A stretch of 64,000 bases of DNA from Streptomyces sp. NBC_00285 (GTDB lineage Bacteria > Actinomycetota > Actinomycetes > Streptomycetales > Streptomycetaceae), in contig NZ_CP108055.1 of assembly GCF_036174265.1 (NCBI RefSeq), positions 7,440,001 to 7,504,000 of the forward strand. Reading direction: 5' to 3'. Made by a program: the position numbers and the translations under genes. This document shows, piece by piece, positions 62,780-64,000 of the stretch. The first letter of the stretch is position 1; each line of letters begins with the position of its first letter. A model generated the notes under the pieces. The model saw only the letters and a list, made by a program, of their open reading frames with translations. It was not told the origin of the DNA and did no database searches.

Positions 62780-62861
62780 AACAACTGTTCTCCGTAATTG
62801 GAAAGCCGGGAGACGCGCTAGACTCTGGAGTCAGTGAACAACTGTAACCACAACTGTTCAC
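62780..62861. promoter_or_regulatory. AACAACTGT-type repeats, candidate TetR operators
   Basis: AACAACTGTT (62780-62789) is palindromic at its ends. GTGAACAACTGT (62834-62845) and CAACTGTTCAC (62851-62861) form GTGAACA-N14-TGTTCAC. They lie between the TetR gene and the divergent membrane-protein genes. Confidence 0.55.
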
Positions 62862-62901
62862 CCAAATGTAACGCCAGTCCGATCGGAGGGGGATCCGCCC
62901 C

Positions 62902-63066
62902 ATGTTGTTCCTCGTCGCCGCACTCATGCTGCTCGGCGTCGTCCTGGGCACCGTCGCCCACACGTCGTTCGCCTTCACCGCCGTCGCCGCCACTGTCATC
63001 GCCGCCTGGCTCGGCATCTTCGCGCTCCGCGAGCGCCACGCCCGCCGCCGCACCCCGTCCCACTGA
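62902..63066 (+). CDS. Small membrane protein (54 residues)
   Basis: This short gene has CGGAGGGGG ahead of ATG 62902. The product is almost wholly hydrophobic, with two predicted transmembrane helices (about residues 2-18 and 22-42), and ends in a basic tail RERHARRR. No known family is recognised. It precedes the DUF4190 gene by 35 bp and is probably in the same transcript, controlled by the divergent TetR protein. Confidence 0.7.
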   Translation: MLFLVAALMLLGVVLGTVAHTSFAFTAVAATVIAAWLGIFALRERHARRRTPSH

Positions 63067-63101
63067 CCCCCGCCCCACCGTCCCCCGGAGCACTGATCAC
63101 C

Positions 63102-63374
63102 ATGCAGCTCACCGCTCAGGCCACCCCCGCCACCCGCACCGGCGCCCGTGACGCCGACGGCATGGCCGTGGCGTCCTTCGTCCTCGGCCTCCTCGGCCTT
63201 CTCGTCCTCAACGTCTTCCTCGGCCCGATCGCCATCGTCCTGGCCTCCGTCGCCCTGTGGCGCGGTACCACCCGGCGCGGCCGCGCCTACCTGGGCCTCG
63301 GTCTCGGAGTGGCGGACCTCCTGGTCCTGGTGGCCGCCATGCAGCTGGACAGCACCGTTTCCTGGAGCCTGTGA
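63102..63374 (+). CDS. DUF4190-type small membrane protein
   Basis: A 90-residue protein with a short hydrophilic N-terminus and two transmembrane helices. AVASFVLGLLGLLVLN and the Gly-rich repeat GRAYLGLGLGVADLL match the DUF4190 pattern, common in Streptomyces. Function is unknown. It follows the 54-residue membrane protein gene. Confidence 0.8.
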   Translation: MQLTAQATPATRTGARDADGMAVASFVLGLLGLLVLNVFLGPIAIVLASVALWRGTTRRGRAYLGLGLGVADLLVLVAAMQLDSTVSWSL

Positions 63375-63441
63375 GCCGTACCGCCACCGGCCGGTCCTGG
63401 CCTGAGGCAGCCCATGCACGCCCCGTAGAATCGGCGTCACC

Positions 63442-64000
63442 ATGGCATACCTCGACCACGCCGCGACCACCCCGATGCTTCCCGAGGCGGTCGAGGCACT
63501 CAGCGCCCACCTCGGCGCCACCGGCAACGCCTCTTCCCTCCACGCATCCGGCCGCAAGGCCCGCCGCACGGTCGAGGAATCCCGCGAGACCCTCGCGGAG
63601 GCGCTCGGCGCCCGTCCCAGCGAGATCGTCTTCACCTCCGGCGGCACGGAGGCCGACAACCTCGCCGTGAAGGGCCTGTACTGGTCCCGGCGCGACGCGG
63701 ACCCCGCAAGGACGCGGGTCCTCGCCAGCCCCGTCGAACACCACGCCGTCCTCGACGCCGTCCACTGGCTCGGCGAACACGAGGGCGCCACCGTCGAGTA
63801 CCTCCCTGTCGACAGCTACGGCCGGGTCCACCCGGACGCCCTGCGCGAGGCGATCGCCCGCAACCCCGACGACGTTGCCCTGGCCACGGTCATGTGGGCC
63901 AACAACGAGATCGGCACGGTCCTGCCGGTCCGCGAACTCGCCGACGTCGCACAGGAGTTCGGCGTCCCGCTGCACGCCGACGCGGTCCAGGCCTTCGGCC
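63442..64000 (+). CDS. Cysteine desulfurase, N-terminal part (3' end outside window)
   Basis: The first 186 codons of a NifS/IscS-type PLP enzyme, which takes sulfur from cysteine for tRNA thiolation or Fe-S clusters. Visible family motifs are [28 protein letters not shown] (with PLP-stacking His) and [10 protein letters not shown]. The PLP lysine and active Cys lie beyond the window. In Streptomyces such a gene is often followed by the tRNA thiouridylase gene, which cannot be checked here. Confidence 0.95.
   Translation, partial: MAYLDHAATTPMLPEAVEALSAHLGATGNASSLHASGRKARRTVEESRETLAEALGARPSEIVFTSGGTEADNLAVKGLYWSRRDADPARTRVLASPVEHHAVLDAVHWLGEHEGATVEYLPVDSYGRVHPDALREAIARNPDDVALATVMWANNEIGTVLPVRELADVAQEFGVPLHADAVQAFG

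Overview
The window is a stretch of a Streptomyces-type chromosome. It has very high GC, GTG and TTG starts with GGAGG-like ribosome binding sites, many lipoproteins, EF-hand and L,D-transpeptidase genes, and single-copy housekeeping genes. Two conserved-looking flanks enclose an accessory block of about 26.6 kb (roughly 16.4-43.1 kb).

Left flank (1-16.4 kb): a truncated sulfatase, glycogen debranching enzyme GlgX, two paralogous L,D-transpeptidase lipoproteins, enoyl-CoA hydratase, an anti-sigma-type ATPase, a NodB-like lipoprotein coupled to a beta-propeller lipoprotein, GNAT and EF-hand proteins, and an ABC ATPase coupled to leuA. leuA is preceded by a 15-residue leader peptide with four Leu codons and a hairpin, and faces a GntR regulator across direct repeats. 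Then come an F420/NADP reductase-like protein, a MOSC protein and a GH25 lysozyme.

Accessory block. Part 1 (17.1-35.9 kb) is a candidate biosynthetic cluster in two divergent halves around a TetR regulator. The left half has an ECF-like sigma factor, KS-beta, KS-alpha, ACP, FAD monooxygenase, a 61-residue protein, a FabG-type ketoreductase, a hot-dog thioesterase and a phosphopantetheinyl transferase. The right half is one long operon: SnoaL, KAS III, short AMP ligase, LuxC-type reductase, MFS exporter, SnoaL, KAS III, KAS II, alpha/beta hydrolase. It looks like a reducing type II polyketide pathway joined to a carboxylate-to-aldehyde module and two SnoaL/KAS III pairs. I do not recognise the product.

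Part 2 (35.9-43.1 kb) is an array of integrated elements at the 3' end of the serine dehydratase gene sdaA. An identical 30-bp core from the end of sdaA, followed by the sdaA-type terminator, occurs three times (35989, 40998, 43088). The segment between copies 1 and 2 holds truncated RHS, ricin/LamG and BNR genes, a mycoredoxin and a SUKH protein. The segment between copies 2 and 3 is 2.09 kb and holds only an AbiE toxin-antitoxin pair. GGGGACTT iterons spaced 11/21/11 bp flank the cores. No integrase is visible.

Right flank (43.1-64 kb): a glycine/serine operon (gcvT-gcvH-glyA-sdaA, read leftward) behind a tandem glycine riboswitch, an AAA ATPase, two SseB-family genes, an oligopeptide ABC transporter (order C-A-B-D-F), a secreted M1 aminopeptidase whose start lies in a long hairpin, a YadS-family membrane protein, an esterase, a thioesterase, a Gly/Pro-rich lipoprotein, a TetR regulator with divergent small membrane proteins, and the start of a cysteine desulfurase.
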